Positions 9,799 through 17,337 of a DNA stretch of 64,000 nucleotides are shown here, piece after piece (the first letter of the stretch is position 1; each line of letters starts with the position of its first letter). The DNA is from Agromyces marinus (lineage in GTDB: Bacteria; Actinomycetota; Actinomycetes; Actinomycetales; Microbacteriaceae). The translations under genes were made by a program, and so were the position numbers. Where the stretch lies: assembly GCF_021442325.1 (NCBI RefSeq), contig NZ_CP087879.1:2666001-2730000 (forward strand). The letters are read 5' to 3'. Under the pieces are notes generated by a model that saw only the letters and a list, made by a program, of their open reading frames with translations, did not search any database and was not told where the DNA came from.

Positions 9799-9808
9799 GT
9801 TGTACAAC
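9799..9808. promoter_or_regulatory. Palindrome, candidate TetR operator
   Basis: GTTGTACAAC is a perfect 10-bp palindrome 23 bp upstream of the FAD oxidoreductase start, just upstream of its ribosome-binding site, in the region shared with the divergent TetR gene. This position suits a repressor site. Confidence 0.45.
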
Positions 9809-9930
9809 GCCGTTGCGAACCTAGTCCGCGTGGTCGCGGAAGTCAACGAGCGGATGCCGCGGCACCCGTCGCACGTCATCCGCCGTCCGACGCCGGCCGC
9901 GAGGCATCCGCTGCGCTCGAAGGAGAGACC

Positions 9931-10524
9931 ATGCCCGTCGAAGTCGACAGCGCCGAACGCCTCGCCGACATCGCTCGCGCGACCGTCGCCGTCGCCCGCG
10001 AACGCGGCACGAACGCCGTGACCCTGCGCGCGGTCGCCGAACGCCTCGGCCGCTCGACGGCCTACATCACCCACTTCGTGCCCTCGCGCGCCGAACTCAT
10101 GGCCACCGCGCTCGAGCATGCCCGCGCGCAGTGGGACGCCGAGCGGCGCAGCGAACTCGGCGACCTCGCCGGCGTCGAGCGCCTCGCGGCGCTCACCCGC
10201 TGGATGTGCACCTCGTCACCCGACGAGACCGTGTTCCGCAGCCTCTGGATCGAGGTCATCGCCGACGTCCGGGCCGGGCACCAGCGCGCGTACGACGTGC
10301 TGCGCGAGGTGACGGATGCCACCTACGGCATGTTCCTCGACGGAGCCCGTGCCGCCGACCGCGAGGAGGCCGAGCGCATCGCCGACCTCCTCTACCTGAC
10401 CTGCCGCGGCTACGAGGTCAAGTCCGTCGAGGACCCCGACGGATGGCCCGACGAGCGCGTGCAGCACGCGCTCGAACTCCTGCTCGACACCCTCGTCTTC
10501 GCCCGCGCGTCGCCCCGCGCGTGA
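9931..10524 (+). CDS. TetR-family regulator, BetI-like
   Basis: This is a 197-residue regulator. The HTH (about residues 9-56) includes AVTLRAVAERLGRSTAYITHFVPSRAELM, a TetR pattern in which the usual YHHF is replaced by ITHF, as in BetI-like proteins. The C-terminal part resembles BetI_C, with TRWMCTSSPDETVFRSLWIEV. GAAGGAGAGACC precedes the ATG. It is divergent from the FAD oxidoreductase and likely controls it, perhaps in response to its amine substrate (inference). Confidence 0.9.
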   Translation: MPVEVDSAERLADIARATVAVARERGTNAVTLRAVAERLGRSTAYITHFVPSRAELMATALEHARAQWDAERRSELGDLAGVERLAALTRWMCTSSPDETVFRSLWIEVIADVRAGHQRAYDVLREVTDATYGMFLDGARAADREEAERIADLLYLTCRGYEVKSVEDPDGWPDERVQHALELLLDTLVFARASPRA

Positions 10525-10743
10525 ACGGCGCGACCGCGCTATGCCCGGTGGCGGGTGGGACCAGCCGTGGTCTGCTTGGCGCTGCCGCTCGGACCGCCTG
10601 AAACCCGGTTCCCCGCTCTTGTCTCACGGCTCGACCGGACGCTCGTGCGTCGGATGGGAACCCGCCGGCCGTCGCGCCGGCGCGGCTCCGAGCGGCACTG
10701 TACTCGCGTCGCCGACCCGCCGACAGGGCCGGGCGGGATGGTG

Positions 10744-12288
10744 TCAGCCGACGCCGAGCGCGATACGCGCGTTGCGATACTTGCCGATGAGGCGCTGCTG
10801 CATCTCGAAATCGAGCTTGCGCAGGCGCCACGGCGCCATGTTGTCGTCGATGTCGGCGAGCTTCACGCGGAACGCGATCGGATGCGAGCAGATGCCCTCG
10901 TAGTACGCGTCCAGCGACATGCCCTCGCGCCGGGTCAGGCGCTCGACCACCTCGACCACGTCCGGCAGAACACCGGCCTCGAGCAGCTCGCGCGCGGAGA
11001 GCGGCGTGTCCTCGAGGACGTCGTGCAACCACGCCGCCGCGGCCGCGACCGGCTCGTCGACGGGATCGAACCGCTCCGCGATGCGCCCCGGGTGATCGAT
11101 GTACGGCGCGCCGGCCTTGTCGACCCGGCCGCGGTGGGCGACGAACGCGATCCCCTTCGCGAGCGCGACCTGCTCGACCGCGTCGGTCGTCGCAAGGTCG
11201 ACGTCCGGGGCGGCGGGTGCGGGCGCGGGCGCGAGCGGTGCGGGGGCGGCCTGGAGCGGGGCGGGGGCGGCCTGGAGCGGGGCGGGGGCGGCCTGGAGCG
11301 GGGCGGGGGCGGGCGAAGCGGCGAACGCGTGCATGGGGTCCAATACGGGTGCAGGTACGGGAACGATCGGGGAGACGGCGGGGGCCGGGGCGGGGGCGCG
11401 AGCGGGGGCCGGGGTTGGGGCCGGTGCGGAGACCTTGGCTGGGGCCGGGGCGGGCCCCGGCTCCGCGGCGGAATCCGGTTCGAAGTCGAAGCCGGGGTCG
11501 GAGTCGGTGTCGAAGTCGGCATCCGCTTCGACCGGCGCGTCCGCAGCGGCATCCGCTTCGGTGGGCGCGTCGGCTGCGGCATCCGCCCCGACCGGTGCTT
11601 CGGCGGCGGCATTCGCTTCGGCCATCGGCGCGGCGGTCGACGCATCGTCCGCGGACTCGCCCTCGCCGGCACGCTCGACCTCGCTGTCGGCGTCGACCTC
11701 GCGCTTGCTCTCATCGTGATCGGCGATGCGCGCTGCGACGGGCGGCTCGGGTTCGATGTCCCTCGCGGGTGCGGCGCGCCGACCGGAGACCGGGACGACC
11801 GCGATCGGGCGGGTCGGCGCGAGCGCCGCCTCGGCTTCGGCGGCCGCCTCGGCGAGCGGGTCGCGCCCGCGCAGCGGGCGGATGAAGCCGAGTTCGTCCT
11901 CGAGCCGGCGCAGCTCGCGCTCGTCGATCTCGAGCAGCGACCTGGTGCCGCTCTTGCGGCGCTGCTCGAACGAGAGCTCGTCGACCTCGGCGAGGCGGCC
12001 GCCGTCGTTCGAGGTGAAGTAGCGCCGACGACCGGAGTCGGTCACCGCGACGATGACGGACTCGAACGCGCCGCCCGGTTCGAACGAGCTGAGGAAGTAG
12101 CGCCGGCGGTCTGCGTGGGGCACGTCCGCTGCGGCCCGCGGCGTACCGAGATCGGCCGGCCCGGAGGCGCGACGCCGCGCGTGCGCACCGGTGTTCGTGC
12201 TGTTCACCCGGTCGGTCCACCACGCACGGCCGCGGACCGGCCCGGTGCCGGCATCGACCTCGCGGGCGTCATCGACATCATCGGCCAT
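10744..12288 (-). CDS. HD-domain protein with long Pro/Ala-rich linker
   Basis: This protein has about 514 residues from the ATG at 12288; a TTG at 12315 has GGAG six bases upstream and may be the real start. The N-terminal part contains RRRYFLSSFEPGGAF and RRRYFTSNDGG, paired motifs of unknown function. The middle (about 170-370) is low complexity: Ala/Asp/Glu-rich, then Pro-Ala, with three exact PAPLQAA units. The C-terminal 150 residues form an HD-type metal phosphohydrolase domain (HRGRVDKAGAPYIDHPGRIAERF, then AAAWLHDVLEDT), close to the SpoT/RelA HD fold and to guanosine polyphosphate hydrolase-like proteins. No synthetase domain is present. The substrate is unknown. Confidence 0.75.
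   Translation of the reverse strand: MADDVDDAREVDAGTGPVRGRAWWTDRVNSTNTGAHARRRASGPADLGTPRAAADVPHADRRRYFLSSFEPGGAFESVIVAVTDSGRRRYFTSNDGGRLAEVDELSFEQRRKSGTRSLLEIDERELRRLEDELGFIRPLRGRDPLAEAAAEAEAALAPTRPIAVVPVSGRRAAPARDIEPEPPVAARIADHDESKREVDADSEVERAGEGESADDASTAAPMAEANAAAEAPVGADAAADAPTEADAAADAPVEADADFDTDSDPGFDFEPDSAAEPGPAPAPAKVSAPAPTPAPARAPAPAPAVSPIVPVPAPVLDPMHAFAASPAPAPLQAAPAPLQAAPAPLQAAPAPLAPAPAPAAPDVDLATTDAVEQVALAKGIAFVAHRGRVDKAGAPYIDHPGRIAERFDPVDEPVAAAAAWLHDVLEDTPLSARELLEAGVLPDVVEVVERLTRREGMSLDAYYEGICSHPIAFRVKLADIDDNMAPWRLRKLDFEMQQRLIGKYRNARIALGVG
11241..11310. repeat. 21-bp tandem repeat, three copies, inside the HD-domain gene
   Basis: A 21-bp unit built on GCGGGGGCGGCCTGGAGCGG is repeated three times in frame and encodes PAPLQAA on the minus strand. 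Copy number is likely to vary between strains by slippage without breaking the frame. Confidence 0.85.
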
Positions 12289-12678
12289 CGGTTCGTCATC
12301 GGCGGGGGCGCTCAACAGTGACTCCAGGGGGCTTCGGGGCGTCGGGTCGGGGTGCGCGGATCGATCGGGGCGGACGGGCGGTGCATTCGTACGCCCGATG
12401 CTACGGGGTGCGCGCGCGCCGCGCCGAGTCACCGCGTGGCGTGCCCGAACCCGTGCCGGTCGCGGGATCCCGGGCACCGCTGCACGCCACGCGCCGCGAG
12501 TCGCCCGCGAGAGTATGCCGAATGCACCGCTCGCCGCCCGGAGCGGTGCATTCGGCATACTCTCGCCGGGCGGGCCGGGCGGGCCGGGCGCGACGGGCGC
12601 GACGGGCGCGACGGGCGGCGCGGCGGCGCGCGCGGGGCGCGGGGCGGGGCGGGGGCGGGGCCGGCGCAGCGCGCGCGA
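12289..12678. other. Intergenic region, 390 bp
   Basis: It holds the perfect hairpin at 12508-12565 and a 100-bp stretch of almost pure G and C with repeated CGGGCGCGA units (12566-12670). The first 120 bp carry the possible TTG start of the HD-domain gene. No other coding signal is convincing. Confidence 0.6.
12508..12565 (-). terminator. Perfect 25-bp inverted repeat with 8-nt loop
   Basis: The arms 12508-12532 (CGAGAGTATGCCGAATGCAC then CGCTC) and 12541-12565 are exact complements separated by eight bases. The hairpin lies between the stop of the DUF3482 GTPase gene at 12679 and the HD-domain gene, so it is placed to terminate the DUF2868-DUF3482 operon. There is no T-tract, as is common in high-GC actinobacteria. 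Confidence 0.65.
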
Positions 12679-14166
12679 TCAGGGCGCGTCGATCGCGCGC
12701 GCGAGGACGCCCGGGTACAGGCGGTCCAGCAGCTCGCGCGCGAGCCTGGCGATCGCGGGCTCGAGGCCGCGGAGCACCGCGCCATCCCCGTCGCCGCGCC
12801 GCGCCCAGGCCGACGCGAGCTGCGCCTGCGCGCCGACCACGGCCTCGACCACGATCGGCCGCCAGTGCGGCGGGTACTCCCCCTCGCGCCAGTCGCCGCG
12901 CCCGCGGCCGTAGTGGGCGACCGCGAGGTAGCGCAGCAGCGCGGAGGTGACGAGCCCGTCGAGGAACGCGTCCTCCCACGCGAGGCTCGACTCGCTGCGG
13001 CCGCGCACGACGTTGATGCCGCGTGCGAGCCCGGCCCCGCCGAGCGCGCCCACGATCGCGCCCGCGACCATGCCCGCACCGAACGTGAGCCCGCCGGCGA
13101 GCAGGTCGGCGCCGAGCCCGGTGAGCGCGCCCGACACGACCCCGCCGAGCGCGGCGGTGCGGGTCTCGTCGAGCGGTGCGTCCAAGCGGATGTCGCCCGC
13201 GACGCGTTCGAGCACCGCGTCGGCAGCGCTGCCCCCGAGCCGGTGGATCGCGATGAGTCGCTGGAGGCCGTCGCGCTGGTCGGCGCGCAGCCGGGCGGCG
13301 AGCTGCTCGGCGGCATCCGCCCTGGCTTTCGAGCGCACGGGGTCGGGCAGGCCGAGGGAACCGCCGACGCGTTTCGCGAGCGGCTCGGATTCGAGCACGA
13401 TGCGGTCGGCGGCGGCTCGCGCGATCGGTTCGGCGAGCGCCGCCATCGAGAGGTCGAAGTCGGCCAGGCGCAGTCGGCGCCACTCGGCGGTCAGTCGTGC
13501 GAAGGCGGGCCGCGAGGCATCCGGCACCAGGGGTGCGATCGTGTCGAACAGGGTGAACTCCTGCACCCAGCAGCGCGCGAACGCGTCGAACGCGAGCACG
13601 CCGCGCACGTGCCCCGCGCCCGCGAGGGCGGCGCGCCAGCGCGCGACGTCGGCGTCCTCGGCGGTGCGCTCGCGCGGCGGGCCGGTCTGGTTGAGCAGCA
13701 CGAGCACGGGCTTGCCGATCCAGTCGAGCACCTCGAGCTCGGGCGCGAGGTAGCCGGCGTCGGCCGGCGCCTCGGCGGCGTTGACGAGGTAGAGCACGAC
13801 GTCGGCCTGCTCGGCGACGTTGCGCACGGCGAGCTGGCTGAGCCACAGGGCACGGTCCTGGTAGCGGTCCCACACCTGCGAGAGGAACCAGCCGATGGGG
13901 TTGCGGTCTTGGCGGAGCCGGCGCGCGAGGCGGACGCTGTCGCCGAATCCCGGCGTGTCCCACAGGGTGAGCAGGTCGCCGCCGCCCGTCTGCACGAGCG
14001 GGTACGGGGTCGCCTCGGCGGTGACGTGCGGTGCGTCGCGCACTTCGCCGACGTCGCGTCCGAGGAGGGTGCGCGCGAGGGTCGTCTTGCCCGCGTTGGT
14101 GTGCGAGATGAGCGAGAGAGACACGGCTCCGGCGGTGTCGAGGCCGGCCGCGGCGTCGGCGCCCAT
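12679..14166 (-). CDS. DUF3482 family P-loop GTPase
   Basis: This is a 495-residue GTPase-like protein. The G1 loop is SHTNAGKTTLARTLLG (about 22-37; G-x(4)-GKT variant), G3 is DTPGFGDS (about 75), and G4 is LLNQTGPP (about 145; N-Q-T-G in place of NKxD). The C-terminal half has Gly/Ala-rich hydrophobic helices (LGGVVSGALTGLGADLLAGGLTFGAGMVAGAIVGALGGAG), suggesting membrane association. Its ATG overlaps the stop of the DUF2868 gene by one base (TGATG). The two families occur as a pair in many bacteria. The role is unknown; membrane-linked GTPase functions are possible. Confidence 0.85.
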   Translation of the reverse strand: MGADAAAGLDTAGAVSLSLISHTNAGKTTLARTLLGRDVGEVRDAPHVTAEATPYPLVQTGGGDLLTLWDTPGFGDSVRLARRLRQDRNPIGWFLSQVWDRYQDRALWLSQLAVRNVAEQADVVLYLVNAAEAPADAGYLAPELEVLDWIGKPVLVLLNQTGPPRERTAEDADVARWRAALAGAGHVRGVLAFDAFARCWVQEFTLFDTIAPLVPDASRPAFARLTAEWRRLRLADFDLSMAALAEPIARAAADRIVLESEPLAKRVGGSLGLPDPVRSKARADAAEQLAARLRADQRDGLQRLIAIHRLGGSAADAVLERVAGDIRLDAPLDETRTAALGGVVSGALTGLGADLLAGGLTFGAGMVAGAIVGALGGAGLARGINVVRGRSESSLAWEDAFLDGLVTSALLRYLAVAHYGRGRGDWREGEYPPHWRPIVVEAVVGAQAQLASAWARRGDGDGAVLRGLEPAIARLARELLDRLYPGVLARAIDAP

Positions 14167-15623
14167 CAGCGCCCCCTCGCGTCGCCTGCGTCGCCGCTGG
14201 CCCGAGCGGATGCCGCGTCCGCGAGCTGCGCCCCGGCCGCGGGCAGGTCGGGTTCGGCGAGGTCGACGAACACGGGGGTGCCGCCGTGGGCTTCGACGAG
14301 CTCGCGCCACGCGGCGCGCCGAGTCTCGCGGCGTTGCGGGTCGTCGCCCCAGCGGGCGAGGAACGCGGACTCGTCGACCAGCGCGGGGCCGGGTCCGAGC
14401 CCGCTCAGGAACGCGCCGTGCGCGTCCTCCTCGGGGGTCGCGGTGAGGCTGAACAGGGCGAGCCGGATGTCGGGCGTGCCGGGCGCGGCATCCGTCATGG
14501 GGTTCGACCGTTCGTCGTCGCCCCACCCGACGGGCTCGTCCACGGTCGCGACGGCGTTGCCGAACGCACGCGCGAGGACCTCGTCGAGGCCGGCCCGCGC
14601 CGCGGGCGCGAGGGTGTAGCTGTAGGGGATGACGCGCACGCGCGTCGCCTCGCCGACCCATCCGGCGATCAGGCGGCGGAAGTACGGCTCGTCGAGCGGC
14701 AACCGCACGCGGCGGGCGCGGCGCCGCTCGAGCAGCGCTGCGGCGAGGGCGAGCACGAGTCGCGGCGCGATGACGACGACCGCGACGGTTCCGGCCATGA
14801 GGTGCATCCAGGTCGCGGCGTTCTCGCTGCCGGGCGCGCGGATCGCCTCGATCGCGGCGACGTCGGGCACCGGGATGCCCGTGATCCACGAGCCGGGCGC
14901 GAGCGTCACGGCGAGCAGCGCGCGCACCTGCTCGGCGCCGAGGAACGTGCTCTCCCACGACGCGCGGTACTCGAACACGAGGCCGCGCAGGTAGAGCCCG
15001 GCGATCACGCCGAGCGCGGTCGCGGCTGCTGCGAGGTGCAGCACGCGCGCAGCGCGCGCGGAGTAGAGAGGTGCGGCGACGCGCGCCCATTCGCGGGGAA
15101 GCCCGGCGAGCACGGTGCGGCGGGCGGCGGTCGCGGCATCCGCCGGCCCGCCGTGCAGCGGCGCGCGCACCGATGCGACCCTGATCAGCAGCGACCGCGC
15201 CGGGCCGGGGGCGCCGCGGCCGAGGACCAGTGGGCGGGCGAGCAGCCAGAGGTAGACGACCAGGTTCCACGCGACGAGCGCGAACACGGGCGGCGCGAGC
15301 AGGTTGATGCTCGATCCGCCGCCGATCCGATCGATGAGCATGCCGAGGGCGAATGCGGCGAGCACCGTGACGACGCCCACCCAGGGGCGCCAGCGGATGC
15401 CTCGCACCGTGCGCGTCACGGCCGGCTGCCGGGTTCCGATGCGTTCGAGCACGAGTCCGGCACGCCGGGCGAGGAACTCGTCGGCGCTCGCACGCTCGCC
15501 CACGATCGCGGCGGCGGCGCGGTTCGCCCAGTCGCGGTCCGCGTCGGACCACAGCACGCGGTCGCCGTCGGCGGTCTCGACGGCGCGCGCCGCGGTGACG
15601 TCGAGGGCGGCCGACTCGTCCAT
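14166..15623 (-). CDS. DUF2868 family membrane protein
   Basis: This protein has 485 residues. After a 90-residue soluble N-terminus there are membrane segments around WVGVVTVLAAFALGMLIDRI, LLAPPVFALVAWNLVVYLWLL, HLAAAATALGVIAGLYLRGLVF and MAGTVAVVVIAPRLVLALAAALL. The motifs ARVLHLAAAATALG, YRASWESTFL and AATWMHLM are characteristic of DUF2868. The soluble C-terminal domain ends in an Ala/Asp-rich tail. It is co-translated with the DUF3482 GTPase downstream, which suggests a membrane partner for that GTPase. The function is unknown. Confidence 0.85.
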   Translation of the reverse strand: MDESAALDVTAARAVETADGDRVLWSDADRDWANRAAAAIVGERASADEFLARRAGLVLERIGTRQPAVTRTVRGIRWRPWVGVVTVLAAFALGMLIDRIGGGSSINLLAPPVFALVAWNLVVYLWLLARPLVLGRGAPGPARSLLIRVASVRAPLHGGPADAATAARRTVLAGLPREWARVAAPLYSARAARVLHLAAAATALGVIAGLYLRGLVFEYRASWESTFLGAEQVRALLAVTLAPGSWITGIPVPDVAAIEAIRAPGSENAATWMHLMAGTVAVVVIAPRLVLALAAALLERRRARRVRLPLDEPYFRRLIAGWVGEATRVRVIPYSYTLAPAARAGLDEVLARAFGNAVATVDEPVGWGDDERSNPMTDAAPGTPDIRLALFSLTATPEEDAHGAFLSGLGPGPALVDESAFLARWGDDPQRRETRRAAWRELVEAHGGTPVFVDLAEPDLPAAGAQLADAASARASGDAGDARGR

Positions 15624-16126
15624 ACACGGGGAGTCTATGTCGGGCCGGGCCGGTGCGGGCGGGCCGGTGCGGGCGAGCCGGTTCGCCGGCGGTGCCGCGG
15701 CGCGGCCGGGTCCCGGGCGCTGCGGCGCCCCGGTTCTCAGACGGCGCGGCGCCCCGTTCCTCAGGCGGCGGGGCCGCGCCGGTTCGCGCCGGTGCGGCCA
15801 CGCCGATTCGCACTCGGTCGGGGAGTGCCAACGCCGATCGCGGTGCGAAGCACCCCAGCGCTCCGGCACTCCGGTACCAGTGATTCGGCACCTCGGCACC
15901 GGGTCTCCGGTCCCCCCGCCACTTCGGTACTGGCCCTCCGGTCCCCCGCCACTTCGGCACCAGCCCTCCGGTCCCGGCACTTCGGCACCAGCCCTCCGGT
16001 CCCGGCACTTCGGCACCGGCCCTCCGGTCCCGGCACTTCGGCACCGGCGCCACGGTACTTCGGTACCGGGTCGACCAGGGGAACGCTCCCGTTGACGCCG
16101 CTCCGCACCCCGAGGAGGCTGGGCCC
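15624..16126. other. Intergenic region, 503 bp, repeat-rich
   Basis: The region separates the divergent DUF2868 and O-methyltransferase genes. The first 160 bp are nearly pure GC with GGGCCGGTGC repeats. From about 15880 to 16075 there is a degenerate tandem repeat. No open reading frame here has convincing coding character. Confidence 0.7.
15880..16075. repeat. Degenerate 28-30-bp tandem repeat, about six copies
   Basis: The unit CCCTCCGGTCCCGGCACTTC + GGCACCAG recurs with small changes; some units have CCCCCGCCACTTCGG and the last has GGTACTTCGGTACCGG. Each unit has a short inverted core (GGCAC-TTC-GGCACC or GGTAC-TTC-GGTACC). A related sequence, ending GGTACTCCGGTACCGGGTC, occurs at about 27010-27035 upstream of jetA. 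Confidence 0.75.
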
Positions 16127-16813
16127 ATGGCCGATTCCACTCCTGCGAACTGGACCCGCGTCGACGACTACCTCGCGGCGACGCTCCTCGACGATGACCC
16201 CGCCCTGACCGCCGCTCGGCGTGATTCCGCGGCGGCGGGCCTCCCACCGATCGAGGTCACCGCCCTCGGCGGGAAGTTCCTGCACCTGCTCGCCCGCATG
16301 ACGGGGGCCCGACGCGTGCTCGAGATCGGCACGCTCGGCGGGTTCTCGACGATCTGGCTGGCCCGCGGCATCCGCTCGGACGGGCTCGTCGTGACCCTCG
16401 AACTCGAACAGCGGCACGCCGACGTCGCCCGCGCCAACCTCGAGCGAGCTGAGGTCTCGGAGCGCGTCGAGATCCTCGTCGGGCGCGCCGCCGACACCCT
16501 GCCGCAGCTCGCCGAGCGACTCGCGGAGCGCGGCGAGGCGCCCTTCGACCTCGTCTTCATCGACGCCGACAAGGAGTCGAACGCGACCTACCTCGACTGG
16601 GCGATCCGGCTCGGGCGCCCGGGAACCGTCATCGTCGTCGACAACATCGGTCGTGCGGGCGACGTCGCCGACCCCGGCAGCGACGACCCGATGGTGGTCG
16701 GCACGCAGCGCGGGCTCGAGCTGCTGGGCAGCGACCCCCGCGTGGATGCCACGGCGCTGCAGACCGTCGGCGCGAAGGGCTGGGACGGGTTCGCGATCGG
16801 GCTCGTGCGGTAG
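16127..16813 (+). CDS. SAM-dependent O-methyltransferase (family 3)
   Basis: This is a cytosolic class I methyltransferase of the catechol/caffeoyl-CoA O-methyltransferase type, 228 residues. SAM-binding motif I is RVLEIGTLGGFSTIWLA (about 62-78). VTLELEQRHADVARANL follows, and the metal/substrate loop is DLVFIDADKESNATYL (about 140-155) with VIVVDNIGR (about 170), where the Asp-Asn pair coordinates the divalent metal in this family. The substrate is unknown. It stands alone, downstream of the repeat region. Confidence 0.92.
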   Translation: MADSTPANWTRVDDYLAATLLDDDPALTAARRDSAAAGLPPIEVTALGGKFLHLLARMTGARRVLEIGTLGGFSTIWLARGIRSDGLVVTLELEQRHADVARANLERAEVSERVEILVGRAADTLPQLAERLAERGEAPFDLVFIDADKESNATYLDWAIRLGRPGTVIVVDNIGRAGDVADPGSDDPMVVGTQRGLELLGSDPRVDATALQTVGAKGWDGFAIGLVR

Positions 16814-16934
16814 CCGGGGACCGGCCGGACCCTTCTACGAGTTCGAAGTTCCGCTCGTCTCATTCCCCCTCGCCGCTGGCGCCGCGGCTCGGTACCCTGA
16901 GCGCGCAACCGATACCCGGAGGGTGGTGGGTTCC

Positions 16935-17204
16935 ATGAATGCGACGCAGCGCTGGAACGTCACCGTCGAGATCGACGAGGAAGAGAACACCACGACGGCT
17001 CGGGCAACCGTGCGAACACCGGCCGGTCACGACGTGACCGGCGTCGGCAAGGCGGACCGCAACCCGCTCGACCCGAACGTGCCCGCGATCGGCGACGAGC
17101 TCGCGGTCGCGCGCGCGCTGCGCAATCTCGCCGAGCGGCTGCTGCACACGACCGAGAAGGGCATCTCAGGCATCACCGGCGAACCCGCGCACGTGCACCG
17201 CTAG
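16935..17204 (+). CDS. DUF1876 (dsRBD-like) small protein
   Basis: This protein has 89 residues. The sequence NATQRWNVTVEIDEEENTTTARATVRT followed by GVGKADRNP and ELAVARALRNLAERLL matches DUF1876 proteins, small conserved actinobacterial proteins with a double-stranded RNA-binding-like fold that are often induced by stress. The ATG at 16935 follows GGAGGGTGGTGG. The function is unknown. Confidence 0.87.
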   Translation: MNATQRWNVTVEIDEEENTTTARATVRTPAGHDVTGVGKADRNPLDPNVPAIGDELAVARALRNLAERLLHTTEKGISGITGEPAHVHR

Positions 17205-17337
17205 CGCCAGACGCTTGTGGCGAGCCGGGACTGGCCCGGCACGCACGGGTTCGGATGGCCGGGCACCGGCTCGATACCAGCCGGGCACAGGCCCGAAACA
17301 GCCCGGTCCGACCCACGCCCGGCCCAGGCCGGTCCGG

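Noticed and set aside
15653-15883. Small ORFs in the repeat-rich region upstream of the O-methyltransferase
   Set aside because: Their translations are Arg/Pro/Gly low-complexity text from repeats, with no ribosome-binding site or known motif.
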